Assembly: GCA_040394475.1 (NCBI GenBank)
Contig: JBEBSD010000023.1
Location: 16,035 to 80,034, forward strand
Direction: 5' to 3'
Source: JBEBSD01 sp040394475
GTDB taxonomy: Bacteria > Bacteroidota > Bacteroidia > Cytophagales > Spirosomataceae
Length of the DNA: 64,000 nucleotides
In this document: in pieces, positions 17,362 to 25,957 of the stretch
How the letters are laid out: the number at the start of each line of letters is the position of its first letter
How positions within the stretch are numbered: the stretch's first letter is position 1
Notes under the pieces: generated by a model
Database searches by the model: none
Told to the model about the DNA's origin: nothing
Seen by the model: only the letters and a program-made list of their open reading frames with translations
Program-made: the position numbers and the translations under genes

Positions 17362-20148
17362 ATGCTATCGAATATGAAAACAACGATTCGTTTCCTGCTT
17401 TTGCTCCTCCTGCCGCAACCCGCCCGCCTGCAGGCTCAGGAATTAAAACTCTGGTACAGCCGGCCGGCCGAAAAATGGACAGAAGCGCTTCCGTTGGGCA
17501 ACGGCCGTATCGGTGCGATGGTGTTTGGCGGCGTGGAAAACGATCGCATCCAGTTCAATGAAGAAACCCTGTGGACGGGCGGCCCCCGCGAGTATCACCG
17601 TGAGGATGCCTGGAAAAACCTGGAGAAAATCCGGCAATTGCTTTTTGAAGGCAGGCAACAAGAAGCCGAAGCGCTCGCCGGACAGCATTTTATGGGCCAA
17701 AAATCGCCGGAAGGAGACCGGGCAGCCTGGGTAAAACAGGTAACGGACGCCGCTGCTCCCGCCGCAATAGCTTTTGATGACAGCGGGTGGAAACCGATAC
17801 CGGTACCCTCGTACGAAGGCTGGGAAGCCGTGGGATATGAAGGGCTGGATGGGGCAGTATGGTACAGAACAACCTTTTTTGTGCCCGAAGACTGGCTCGG
17901 CCAGGACCTCGTACTCGATCTGAACCGGGTGCGGGACGAAGACCGTACCTATGTCAACGGCCGGCTGGCAGGAAGCGCGGGCACCCCCGACCCTCGTCGC
18001 TACGTGATCGCTAAAGACCTGGTGCACGCCGGCCCGAACGTCCTCGCCATACAGGTACTGAACTTTACCGACAAAGGCGGCATTGCCGGGTACAAAGACA
18101 CTACCCGGCACATAGGCATTTATCCGGCAGGCCGGGAGAAGCTGAAGCGCCCCCTGAACGGACAATGGAAATTTTTCATCCAGGACGACAATCCTCCTCC
18201 TGTAGGCGCTTACCAGGCAAGTTACCAGCCCTTTGGAAACCTGCACCTCCATTTTGGGGAGATTCCCCGGGTAAGCGGTTACCGCCGGGAGCTGGACATC
18301 GAAAACGCCATTGTCACCACTGCCTATACCGCCGACGGGGTACACTTTAAAAGAGAATACCTGGTCAGTCAGCCGGCGCAGGTACTTGCCATACAGCTTA
18401 CTGCCAGTGAAAAAAACAGTATTGCATTTGAAGCGCTGCTGGACACTCCGCACAACCGCCCTGTCCTGCGCAAGGTCAACGACTCTACCCTCGCGCTGTC
18501 GCTCCGGGTAAAGCACGGGGCAATGACCGGCGAAAGTCATTTGCAGGTAAGGGTCGTCAACGGCGTCATCGCGGTAACGGACAGCAGCATCCGGGTGCAC
18601 TGTGCAGATGAAGCCACCGTATACCTCGCCGCGGGGACCAATTTCATCCGCTACGACGACGTATCCGGCGATCCGTCCGCCCGTTGTGAAGAAGCGCTGG
18701 CAGCAGGTACCTTCGACCAGGTAAAAACCGCCCATATCCGGGAATACCGGCAGTATTTTGATCGTTTTTACATTGATTTGGGGCCGCAGGCGGTGCTGCC
18801 TACTGACGACCGGCTCCGGCAGTTTGCCGCCGCACATGATCCCGCTTTTGTAGCGCTGTATGCACAATATGGCCGTTATTTGCTCATTTCCTCTTCAAGG
18901 CCCGGTACGCAGCCCGCCAATTTGCAGGGTATCTGGAACGATTTGCTTACGCCACCCTGGGGAAGCAAATATACCGTCAATATCAATACCGAAATGAACT
19001 ATTGGCCGGCAGAGTTGCTCAACCTTTCCCCCATGCATGAGCCCCTGTTCGAGATGATAAAGGAGCTTTCCGTAACGGGTCAGGCCACTGCCCGGGCACA
19101 CTACAAGGCACGCGGCTGGGTACTGCACCACAATACGGACCTGTGGCGCGGTACCGCGCCTATCAATGCCGCCAACCACGGCATCTGGGTCACCGGAGGC
19201 GCATGGCTTTGTCAGCACTTATGGGAACATTACCTGTTTACCCGTGACGAAAAATTCTTACAGGAAAGGGCCTACCCCGTCATGAAACAGGCTGCTTTAT
19301 TTTTTGTCGATTTTCTGGTGAAAGACCCGGTGTCAGGGTATCTGATCAGTACGCCTTCCAACTCTCCCGAACATGGAGGATTGGTCGCAGGCCCGGCCAT
19401 GGACCACCAGCTTATCCGGGAGTTGTTCAAAAATACCATTGCAGCCGGTCAGGTGCTGAAAAAGGACAGACGGCTGCGTAAGCTGCTGCAGGAAACGTAC
19501 CGGCAGCTTGCGCCTGACCGGAAGGGCAGGTACGGTCAGCTGCAGGAATGGCTGCAGGATGTCGATGACACCACGAGCAAACACCGTCACGTCTCTCACC
19601 TGTGGGCTGTTCATCCGGGCCACGCCATCACCTGGGACGATACGCCCGAGCTCATGAAAGCCGCCCGGCAATCACTCCTGTACCGCGGCGACGAGGCTAC
19701 GGGCTGGAGCCTCGGCTGGAAAATAAACCTGTGGGCGAGGTTCAGAGACAGCGAACGTACCTTCCGGCTGCTCCGGCTGTTGTTGAGTCCGGCTACCGGA
19801 AATGCGGGCAGTTACCCCAATTTGCTGGATGCGCACCCGCCTTTTCAGATTGACGGGAACTTTGGAGGAGCAGCGGGGATAGGTGAAATGCTGCTGCAGA
19901 GTCATACCGGCTATATCGATATATTGCCGGCCCTACCCGCAGCCCTCTCCGACGGGCGCGTAAAAGGGCTTTGCGCCAGAGGGGGTTTCGAAATAGACCT
20001 TGACTGGGCCAACGGACAATTACGGCAGATAACCATTGTATCAAAAGCCGGAATGCCGCTTGTCCTGCGGTACAATAACAAAGTAGTCAAATCCCCGACG
20101 GTACGGAATGGAATCTATACTTTTAACGGCAGCCTCGAAAAGCAATAA
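17362..20148 (+). CDS. GH95-family alpha-L-fucosidase / alpha-L-galactosidase with inserted carbohydrate-binding-like domain
   Basis: A 928-residue exported glycosidase. A signal peptide (FLLLLLLPQPARLQAQ) precedes the GH95 N-terminal motif WYSRPAEKWTEALPLGNGR. Catalytic landmarks are present: the paired asparagines in YTVNINTEMNYWPAELLN, the SPSNSPEHGG acid region and IDGNFGGAAGI with the conserved Asp. Unusually, about 170 residues (roughly 113-282, bases 17700-18210) interrupt the N-terminal domain between HFMGQK and YQPFGNLHLHF. They read as a jelly-roll of the kind found in GH2 or sialate-esterase proteins (FDDSGWKPIPVPS, VWYRTTFFVP, YVNGRLAG). It should release terminal L-fucose or L-galactose. 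A second ATG at 17374 also gives a good signal peptide. Confidence 0.92.
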   Translation: MLSNMKTTIRFLLLLLLPQPARLQAQELKLWYSRPAEKWTEALPLGNGRIGAMVFGGVENDRIQFNEETLWTGGPREYHREDAWKNLEKIRQLLFEGRQQEAEALAGQHFMGQKSPEGDRAAWVKQVTDAAAPAAIAFDDSGWKPIPVPSYEGWEAVGYEGLDGAVWYRTTFFVPEDWLGQDLVLDLNRVRDEDRTYVNGRLAGSAGTPDPRRYVIAKDLVHAGPNVLAIQVLNFTDKGGIAGYKDTTRHIGIYPAGREKLKRPLNGQWKFFIQDDNPPPVGAYQASYQPFGNLHLHFGEIPRVSGYRRELDIENAIVTTAYTADGVHFKREYLVSQPAQVLAIQLTASEKNSIAFEALLDTPHNRPVLRKVNDSTLALSLRVKHGAMTGESHLQVRVVNGVIAVTDSSIRVHCADEATVYLAAGTNFIRYDDVSGDPSARCEEALAAGTFDQVKTAHIREYRQYFDRFYIDLGPQAVLPTDDRLRQFAAAHDPAFVALYAQYGRYLLISSSRPGTQPANLQGIWNDLLTPPWGSKYTVNINTEMNYWPAELLNLSPMHEPLFEMIKELSVTGQATARAHYKARGWVLHHNTDLWRGTAPINAANHGIWVTGGAWLCQHLWEHYLFTRDEKFLQERAYPVMKQAALFFVDFLVKDPVSGYLISTPSNSPEHGGLVAGPAMDHQLIRELFKNTIAAGQVLKKDRRLRKLLQETYRQLAPDRKGRYGQLQEWLQDVDDTTSKHRHVSHLWAVHPGHAITWDDTPELMKAARQSLLYRGDEATGWSLGWKINLWARFRDSERTFRLLRLLLSPATGNAGSYPNLLDAHPPFQIDGNFGGAAGIGEMLLQSHTGYIDILPALPAALSDGRVKGLCARGGFEIDLDWANGQLRQITIVSKAGMPLVLRYNNKVVKSPTVRNGIYTFNGSLEKQ

Positions 20149-20271
20149 CCTGCCCCTTCCTGCAATACTTCCGACCCGAAAAACCATCATTCGTCTGCAT
20201 TTGCCGATGGCAGGGAAATACCCCGTCAACTAAGAGCAAACGGGCACAGGAGTTGGGAAAATTTATATAAA

Positions 20272-20339
20272 AAAGTAAAATCCTCCAGCATTTCAGTCAA
20301 ACCGTACATTGTACAAAGAACGGGTTAAACGTAATTTTA
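20272..20339 (+). promoter_or_regulatory. Conserved promoter block B, ahead of the first SusCD pair
   Basis: Box 1, AAAGTAAAATCCTCCAGCA (20272-20290), then two bases, then box 2, TCAGTCAAACCGTACATTG (20293-20311). After exactly 20 bases comes TAATTTTA (20332-20339), a -7-like element. Total length and internal spacing equal those at 10051 and 25890. The boxes start 21 bp apart, as expected for a two-HTH AraC protein bound on one DNA face. The predicted transcript start is near 20346, giving a leader of about 450 bases before the susC ATG. Confidence 0.7.
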
Positions 20340-20800
20340 CTCATACGTTTGGAAAGCCACTGAAACGATGTTCCAATGCTTTGGAAGTGATAACCTGCTA
20401 ACCATTTTAACCTTTGAAATTGATCCTGAATGTATACCCTTTCATCTTTTCTCCAGAACATAGCCATCGGCTGGCTTGTCCGGGCATCGCGTATTAATGA
20501 GGTCTGTTTCAGACCGCCCTGAGTGCTCTGCGTATATATAATAACGATATAATTTAACCTGACCCTTCACCTGCAGCCCCGAGAACGATGGACAAAGCCC
20601 GTTCCGGGTTTTGTATACGATTGCCCTATACCTCCTACTCATAAGCAGCTTCAGTACAATCAGGACAGCGCGGTGCGCAGCCGCCGGGAGTGATCCGGCG
20701 TGAGGAAGCGGTATCGGACAACAGGGACATACGGGCCGGTTGCTTTTATTGAAAATCATTTCAACTATTCAGTACGTATTTAATAATAACAGACAAATCA
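20340..20800 (+). other. Long 5' leader region of the first susC
   Basis: These 461 bases between the predicted -7 element and the susC start contain no convincing gene. A leftward open frame at 20442-20759 has no recognisable domain and is probably chance. I see no known riboswitch class. The length suggests post-transcriptional control, but no clear terminator-like hairpin is visible. Confidence 0.45.
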
Positions 20801-23800
20801 ATGAAAACTAATCAATGGGTAGTCTTGTGGTGGTTATTGGCGGGATGTATCTTCCGGGCAGAAGCGCAGCAGCTTCCTGTCTCCGGTAAGGTCATCGACA
20901 GCGAAACCTCGGAGGCGTTGCCGGGAGCCACCGTAAAAGTCAAAAACGCCAACGTAGCCGTTGTTTCGGAAGCAGACGGTACGTTTTCAATCCAGGTGCC
21001 TGACCGGGAAACGGTACTGGTCATTTCCTACATAGGGTATGCCGCCTATGAAACCACCGCAGGAACCGGTCCGCTAACGGTTCCGCTCACGCGGATCTAC
21101 CTGGGTCTCGACGAAGTGATCGTGATCGGCTACGGCTCCCAGCGAAAAGCCAGTCTTACCGGATCCGTAGCGTCCGTTTCCGGCGAAAAACTGACGGAAC
21201 GGCCGGCTCCCAACGCTGCCAATTTGTTGCAGGGCCGTGTGACGGGCCTGCAGGTAACCCAGCCTTCAGGCGAACCGGGAAGAGACAATCCCAACTTCCT
21301 GATCCGCGGCAGGGGAACATTCGGCGGCAGTACCGCGCCTTTGGTTCTCATTGACGGCGTAACGGGTTCCATCAACAACCTGTCGCCCGACGACATTGAG
21401 AACATTACCGTTCTGAAAGACGCCTCCTCCGCTTCCATTTACGGCGCCCGGGCCGCAAACGGCGTAGTATTGGTCACAACCAAAAAGGGGAAAAGCGGAA
21501 AACCGACGCTTAGCTACCGGGTCAATGTGGGCGTGCATACGCCGACTGCGCTGCCGGATCTGATCAACAACTCCGCGGAATACATGGAAATGTACAACCG
21601 TGCCGCAGAGCGCTCCGGTGTTGCCTTCAAGTACCCGCAGGCTGATATCGATACCTACAGAAATGCGACCGACAGGAACCGGTATCCTAATTTCAATTCC
21701 ATGGACCACTACTTCAACCCGGCTACCGTTGTCAATCATACGCTCTCGTTGTCGGGAGGAACGGATAAAAGTACGTACAATTTCTCCTTGGGCTACCTGG
21801 ACCAGGACGCGATGCTGCCCGTTTACAACTTCAAACGGTACAACGCCTTGCTGAACTATTCTACGGAGGTCGCAAAAGGCATCACAATCGGCACCATTGT
21901 AAACGCCACCTACCGGAATCGCCAGGATCCGCCCTTTGCAAGTGAGAATGTAGCCTTGCTGGTTTATGCTGCCGGCCCGCTTTACGGGCCTTACCTTCCG
22001 GACGGCAGCGGACGGATCGTTTCCCGGGCTTATCAGAACGAAGGACGTAACCGCAATCCCCAGGAGGCCTTCGAAATGGGCTGGCAGAATACGAAGGAGT
22101 ATAACCTTAACGGGCAGGCTTACATCAACATCAACTTCCTGAAAAACTTCACCTGGTCTTCGAAGGTGGCATTGAATTATACGGACGAGTACTACAAGAT
22201 GTACCAGCATAACTATGACGCCTTTCTGTTGAATGAAACAGACCCGGTCACCGGCGATAACATCCTGTCGCGCTTTGGTCCCGACATTCTCGGGGTCACT
22301 GATCAGTATGCCAAAACCTTAACGCCTACCGTCTACTCTACCCTCACCTACGACGCGCATTTCGGCGACCATAGCGTGACCGCGCTTGCCGGCTACGAGC
22401 AGCTCTCGCACAGCCATCAGAACCTGCGGGGCAGGCGGCAGACTTCGGTATCGCCGGTGCTGACCGACCTGCGGGGTTATACCGCGGCCAGTGAATCCTT
22501 ATATTTTACGCATCCGAGGCTGCCCTCTTTACCGGGCCCTTCCGAATGGGCCATGCGGTCGTTTTTCGGCCGGCTCAATTATGATTACCAGGGCAAGTAT
22601 TTTGCAGAAGCCAATCTACGCTACGACGGCACCTCCAAGGTATCACCTTCCTACCGATGGGGCCTTTTCCCCTCCTTTTCGGCAGGCTGGCTGGTCTCCA
22701 ACGAACGTTTTATAGCCGACAACATCGATGCACTCTCTACCCTGAAACTGAGAGGATCCTACGGCACGCTCGGGAATCAGGATATCGGGACCTATCTTTT
22801 TCAGGACAACCTGACGATCAACAACGTATACTATCCGTTTGACAACCAATCGCTCCAGCAGGGCGCCGTGATCAACAGCTACAAAGACCAGAGCCTCCGG
22901 TGGGAATCTACCAGCGTGCTTGACATTGGCCTGGACCTGGTCCTCAAGAGAGGATTATTGGCAGTCACTTTCGACTGGTACCGGAAAACAAGCTTTGACA
23001 TCCTTGCGTCCCAGCCGGTACCCGCAAGCCTGGGTCTTTCACAACCTACCATTAACAACGGTAAATTAAGAAATCAGGGCATCGAACTGGAAGTGAGGCA
23101 CGACAACACCATCGGCAACGTTACTTACGGCGCTTTTGGGCAACTGTCTACTGCCCGGAACAAAGTATTGGCGATCAGCGTGCCCAGTTTCGGAAGTTCG
23201 ATCCGGGAAACGGGCCATCCCTACGACGCCCATTACCTGTACGTCTGGGACGGCATCTTCCAGGAGGAGGACATTGAGAATCCCGCTATCCCCACCCATG
23301 CGGCCAATGCTTCACCCAGGGCGGGAGACCTGAAGATGAAAGACTTAAACGGCGACGGTGTGGTAGACGGCGACGACCGGACCATCGTGAAAGGGGTCTA
23401 TCCTGACTATATCTATTCGTTTGGATTCAACGTGGATTATAAAGGGTTCAGTCTTAACGCCTTCTTCCAGGGGGTGGAAGGTATCCAGAACCGCGTGAAT
23501 AACTGGGGCGTGGATCCGTTCATGCAGGGTACGGCACCCACAACAAAGTGGCGCGACGCCTGGACTCCCGAAAACAGGAGCAATACCCTTCCCGCCATTT
23601 ATGTGGCCGGTTACACAGGGGTGGCGGCTTACGGGAGTTCTACCTACTACCTGCAGGATGCCTCCTATCTCCGGTTAAAAAACATTACGCTGTCCTACTC
23701 GTTTCCCCGCTCACTGCTGTCCGGCATCGGCACAAAGGACCTGAGTGTGTATGTATCAGCGGAAAACCTGGTAACCTGGACCCGATACGAAGGCAGTGAT

Positions 23801-23884
23801 CCGGAGCGGGCCAGTCCAACGGGGAATTTTGCGCAATATCCGCAGGCGAGAATTTTTAATGCTGGTCTTACTATTAAGTTCTGA
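20801..23884 (+). CDS. SusC/RagA family TonB-dependent outer-membrane transporter (pair 1)
   Basis: A 1,027-residue outer-membrane barrel. A signal peptide is followed by a carboxypeptidase-regulatory-like beta-sandwich (SGKVIDSETSEALPGATVKV, about residues 28-105). The plug domain has VIGYGSQRKASLTGSVASVS, IRGRGTFGG and ITVLKDASSASIYGARAANG. The long barrel ends in an aromatic C-terminus (IFNAGLTIKF), as required for barrel insertion. It imports oligosaccharides with its SusD partner at 24195. The partner is unusually far away (310 bases) because a heptamer repeat array separates them. Expression is probably driven from promoter block B. Substrate unknown; pectin fragments are likely from context. 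Confidence 0.96.
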   Translation: MKTNQWVVLWWLLAGCIFRAEAQQLPVSGKVIDSETSEALPGATVKVKNANVAVVSEADGTFSIQVPDRETVLVISYIGYAAYETTAGTGPLTVPLTRIYLGLDEVIVIGYGSQRKASLTGSVASVSGEKLTERPAPNAANLLQGRVTGLQVTQPSGEPGRDNPNFLIRGRGTFGGSTAPLVLIDGVTGSINNLSPDDIENITVLKDASSASIYGARAANGVVLVTTKKGKSGKPTLSYRVNVGVHTPTALPDLINNSAEYMEMYNRAAERSGVAFKYPQADIDTYRNATDRNRYPNFNSMDHYFNPATVVNHTLSLSGGTDKSTYNFSLGYLDQDAMLPVYNFKRYNALLNYSTEVAKGITIGTIVNATYRNRQDPPFASENVALLVYAAGPLYGPYLPDGSGRIVSRAYQNEGRNRNPQEAFEMGWQNTKEYNLNGQAYININFLKNFTWSSKVALNYTDEYYKMYQHNYDAFLLNETDPVTGDNILSRFGPDILGVTDQYAKTLTPTVYSTLTYDAHFGDHSVTALAGYEQLSHSHQNLRGRRQTSVSPVLTDLRGYTAASESLYFTHPRLPSLPGPSEWAMRSFFGRLNYDYQGKYFAEANLRYDGTSKVSPSYRWGLFPSFSAGWLVSNERFIADNIDALSTLKLRGSYGTLGNQDIGTYLFQDNLTINNVYYPFDNQSLQQGAVINSYKDQSLRWESTSVLDIGLDLVLKRGLLAVTFDWYRKTSFDILASQPVPASLGLSQPTINNGKLRNQGIELEVRHDNTIGNVTYGAFGQLSTARNKVLAISVPSFGSSIRETGHPYDAHYLYVWDGIFQEEDIENPAIPTHAANASPRAGDLKMKDLNGDGVVDGDDRTIVKGVYPDYIYSFGFNVDYKGFSLNAFFQGVEGIQNRVNNWGVDPFMQGTAPTTKWRDAWTPENRSNTLPAIYVAGYTGVAAYGSSTYYLQDASYLRLKNITLSYSFPRSLLSGIGTKDLSVYVSAENLVTWTRYEGSDPERASPTGNFAQYPQARIFNAGLTIKF

Positions 23885-23903
23885 TGAAGGGGGAGGCGGG
23901 CTA

Positions 23904-24008
23904 TCGGAGATCGGCTATCAGCTATCGGCTATCAGAAATCGGCTGTCGGAGATCAGAAATCGGCTATCGGAGATCGGCTGTCGGAGATCGGCTGTCGGAG
24001 GTCGGGCT
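23904..24008. repeat. Heptanucleotide tandem array, TCGGCTA-type, 15 units
   Basis: Fifteen consecutive 7-base units in perfect register fill 23904-24008. The variants are TCGGAGA, TCGGCTA, TCAGCTA, TCAGAAA, TCGGCTG and similar, so TC-purine-G is constant and the last three bases vary. The array begins 20 bases after the susC stop. Frames through it are low-complexity and not genes. The remaining gap to 24194 is AT-rich with two more degenerate units near 24083. Confidence 0.9.
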
Positions 24009-24194
24009 GGTTAGTGAATTAAATATTGAGAATCAATTAGTTGTTAATTTTATACTCATAAAATAGCATGAGCAAGCAGAAGTCAGCTATCGGAATCGGA
24101 TTGCGCACAAGCGGTATGCGGCCGATCGATGAATTGAAAGCGGTCCGCCACGCGGCTGATAACTGACTGTTGATCGCTGATAACTTTTATACCT

Positions 24195-25745
24195 ATGAAA
24201 TGCATAAAGAAAATCAAACGGTTTTTGCTGGCAACGCTGCTGCCGTTGTTGGTGTCCTGTAACGGTGATTTTTTGGAGCGAAACCCGCTGGACAGTGTGA
24301 GCAGCCAGATATTCTGGAACTCGGAAACGGATGTTCAGAGTGGGTTGGCGGGTGTTTACTCCCGTTTACAGCAGAATTTCCTGGGATACGAAAGGGTTTA
24401 CCTGGATGGCTTGTCTGACAACGCGTTTGCCTGGGACAATACGAACCAGACCAACCTGTTACAGATGACTACCGGCGGGATCAACCCTACGCTGGGCGGC
24501 GCCATTGCCAATATGTACAGCTCTCCTTACAGGGCCATCGCTTCCTGCAATTACTTTCTGGACAACGTGGACAAGGCGCCCCTGCCCGAGGCACAGATAA
24601 CTTCCTACAAAGCGGAAGTGCGATTTATAAGGGCCCTGAGCTATTTTGATTTGGTGCAATCGCACGGAGGCGTGGTCATTTACCGGAACTTTCCCGCTAC
24701 GCTGGAGGCTGCCAAATTACCCAAAAGCAACAAAGCGGACGTATACGCTTTCATCCACGAAGACCTCGATTTTGCAATCGCCAGCCTGCCCGACACTCCC
24801 TATGACGGAAAGGCTGTAAAAGGGAGTGCGGAAGGGCTGAAAGCCAGGGTACTGCTTACCGAACAGAACTGGGACCAGGCTGCGGCGCTGTTGCAGCAGG
24901 TGATCGCCAGGGGAATATTCGGCTTGTCCGACAACTATGCCGCTATTTTCACAACGGCAGGGCAGGCAAATCCCGGGGTGAACCGTGAAATCATGTTTTC
25001 CACGCGATACCTTGCCCCCACCAACCCCCAGCGTACGAGTCCCGGAGCTGCCGGCGTCAATATTGAATTCGGCTGGTATTCGCTGCTGCAGCCCTATCAG
25101 GACCTGATCGATGACTACGAAATGACTGACGGAAAGTCCATCGCGGAATCCCCGCTTTTCGACCCCGATATGCCCCATCAAAACCGGGATCCCCGCCTTG
25201 ATCTTACGGTAAGGCTGCCGGAAGAGGTCTGGAAAAACCCGTCGACGGGAGAGGAATGGACCGGAAGCTATACGTCCTTTACCGGTTACCTGGTAGAGAA
25301 ATATGTCGACCTTTCCAAGGCGCCGTTCACAAGCGCCACCGCCATACAGACGGACCAGGATTATGTGCACCTGCGCTATGCGGATATTCTGCTGATGTAC
25401 GCCGAAGCCCGGAACGAACAGAGCGGACCGGATCCCACGGTTTACGACGCCATCGACCAGGTACGGGGCAGAAACGGCATCGGGATGCCCCCGGTGGACC
25501 GGGAAAGGTACGATACCCGGGAAACGCTCCGGGAATACATACGCCGGGAAAGAAGAATTGAACTGGCGCTCGAGGGACAGCGGTACAATGACCTGAAGCG
25601 ATGGAACATTGCGCATATCAAGTTGCCTACCCTTATCACTCCTGCCGGTATCCCGCTGAGATTCGATCCGAAGAACTACGTACTGCCCTTCCAGCAAAGT
25701 GAACTCGATAACAATCCGCTTTTGGTCCAGAACGAGGAATACTGA
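24195..25745 (+). CDS. SusD/RagB family glycan-binding lipoprotein (pair 1)
   Basis: A 516-residue surface lipoprotein. The signal LLATLLPLLVSC places the lipidated cysteine near residue 22. The body has SusD landmarks: FLERNPLDSVSSQIFWNSE after the cysteine, VRFIRALSYFDLVQSHGGV in the TPR-like helices, and near the end YIRRERRIELALEGQRYNDLKRW followed by NPLLVQNEEY. It caps the SusC barrel and binds the oligosaccharide. A stem-loop begins 10 bases after the stop. Confidence 0.96.
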   Translation: MKCIKKIKRFLLATLLPLLVSCNGDFLERNPLDSVSSQIFWNSETDVQSGLAGVYSRLQQNFLGYERVYLDGLSDNAFAWDNTNQTNLLQMTTGGINPTLGGAIANMYSSPYRAIASCNYFLDNVDKAPLPEAQITSYKAEVRFIRALSYFDLVQSHGGVVIYRNFPATLEAAKLPKSNKADVYAFIHEDLDFAIASLPDTPYDGKAVKGSAEGLKARVLLTEQNWDQAAALLQQVIARGIFGLSDNYAAIFTTAGQANPGVNREIMFSTRYLAPTNPQRTSPGAAGVNIEFGWYSLLQPYQDLIDDYEMTDGKSIAESPLFDPDMPHQNRDPRLDLTVRLPEEVWKNPSTGEEWTGSYTSFTGYLVEKYVDLSKAPFTSATAIQTDQDYVHLRYADILLMYAEARNEQSGPDPTVYDAIDQVRGRNGIGMPPVDRERYDTRETLREYIRRERRIELALEGQRYNDLKRWNIAHIKLPTLITPAGIPLRFDPKNYVLPFQQSELDNNPLLVQNEEY

Positions 25746-25755
25746 AGGCTTTAAA

Positions 25756-25787
25756 GGGCGGAGCGGGTGGGTTTTCCTGCTCCGCCC
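25756..25787. terminator. Hairpin directly after susD (pair 1)
   Basis: GGGCGGAGC (25756-25764) and GCTCCGCCC (25779-25787) form a perfect 9-bp GC stem with a 14-base loop. They are flanked by AAA and CTTT that could extend the stem. There is no U tract, so it may act as a 3'-end stabiliser or as a weak terminator. It is the first of three structured elements in the 100 bases after this susD. Confidence 0.6.
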
Positions 25788-25803
25788 GCTTTCCCTTATC
25801 CTG

Positions 25804-25840
25804 GACCGGGTCACGTTGACCGGGTCAACGTGACCCGGTC
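25804..25840. repeat. Perfect 37-bp palindrome
   Basis: The arms GACCGGGTCACGTTGACC (25804-25821) and GGTCAACGTGACCCGGTC (25823-25840) are exact reverse complements separated by a single G. The core also carries three near-copies of the string ACCGGGTCA. An 18-bp stem with a one-base centre is unlikely to be an ordinary terminator loop. It could be a dimeric protein site, a cruciform, or a hairpin after processing. Confidence 0.85.
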
Positions 25841-25850
25841 ACCATTTGGA

Positions 25851-25884
25851 CACCCTGTCCGGTCCCGGATAGGGTGATTTTTAT
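25851..25884 (+). terminator. Rho-independent-like terminator before promoter block C
   Basis: CACCCT-G-TCCGG (25851-25862) pairs with CCGGA-T-AGGGTG (25865-25876), giving an 11-bp stem with one internal mismatch and a two-base apex. It is followed by ATTTTTAT. This is the best intrinsic terminator in this gap. It ends the first susCD transcript six bases before the next promoter block begins. Confidence 0.65.
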
Positions 25885-25889
25885 ATAGA

Positions 25890-25957
25890 ATAGTAAAATC
25901 TTCCAGCAATCCAGAAAAACTTTACATTGTTTTCCCCTTTCAACCTGCTCAACTTTA
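25890..25957 (+). promoter_or_regulatory. Conserved promoter block C, ahead of the second SusCD pair
   Basis: Box 1, ATAGTAAAATCTTCCAGCA (25890-25908), then two bases, then box 2, CCAGAAAAACTTTACATTG (25911-25929). After 20 bases comes CAACTTTA (25950-25957). Box 1 differs from the copy at 20272 at only two positions and from the copy at 10051 at three. The spacing is identical in all three. The predicted start site is near 25964, leaving a leader of about 345 bases to the next susC. Confidence 0.7.

Noticed and set aside
17443..18867. Long leftward open frame (474 codons) opposite the GH95 gene
   Set aside because: It lacks any recognisable domain and lies entirely opposite a gene with clear GH95 motifs; long antisense frames are expected from the codon bias here.
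20442..20759. Leftward 105-codon frame in the susC leader
   Set aside because: No similarity I recognise, no promoter or start signal; kept as non-coding leader.
23796..24066. Open frames through the heptamer array giving peptides like RLSEIGYR
   Set aside because: Seven-base repeats create low-complexity frames in all phases; these are not genes.
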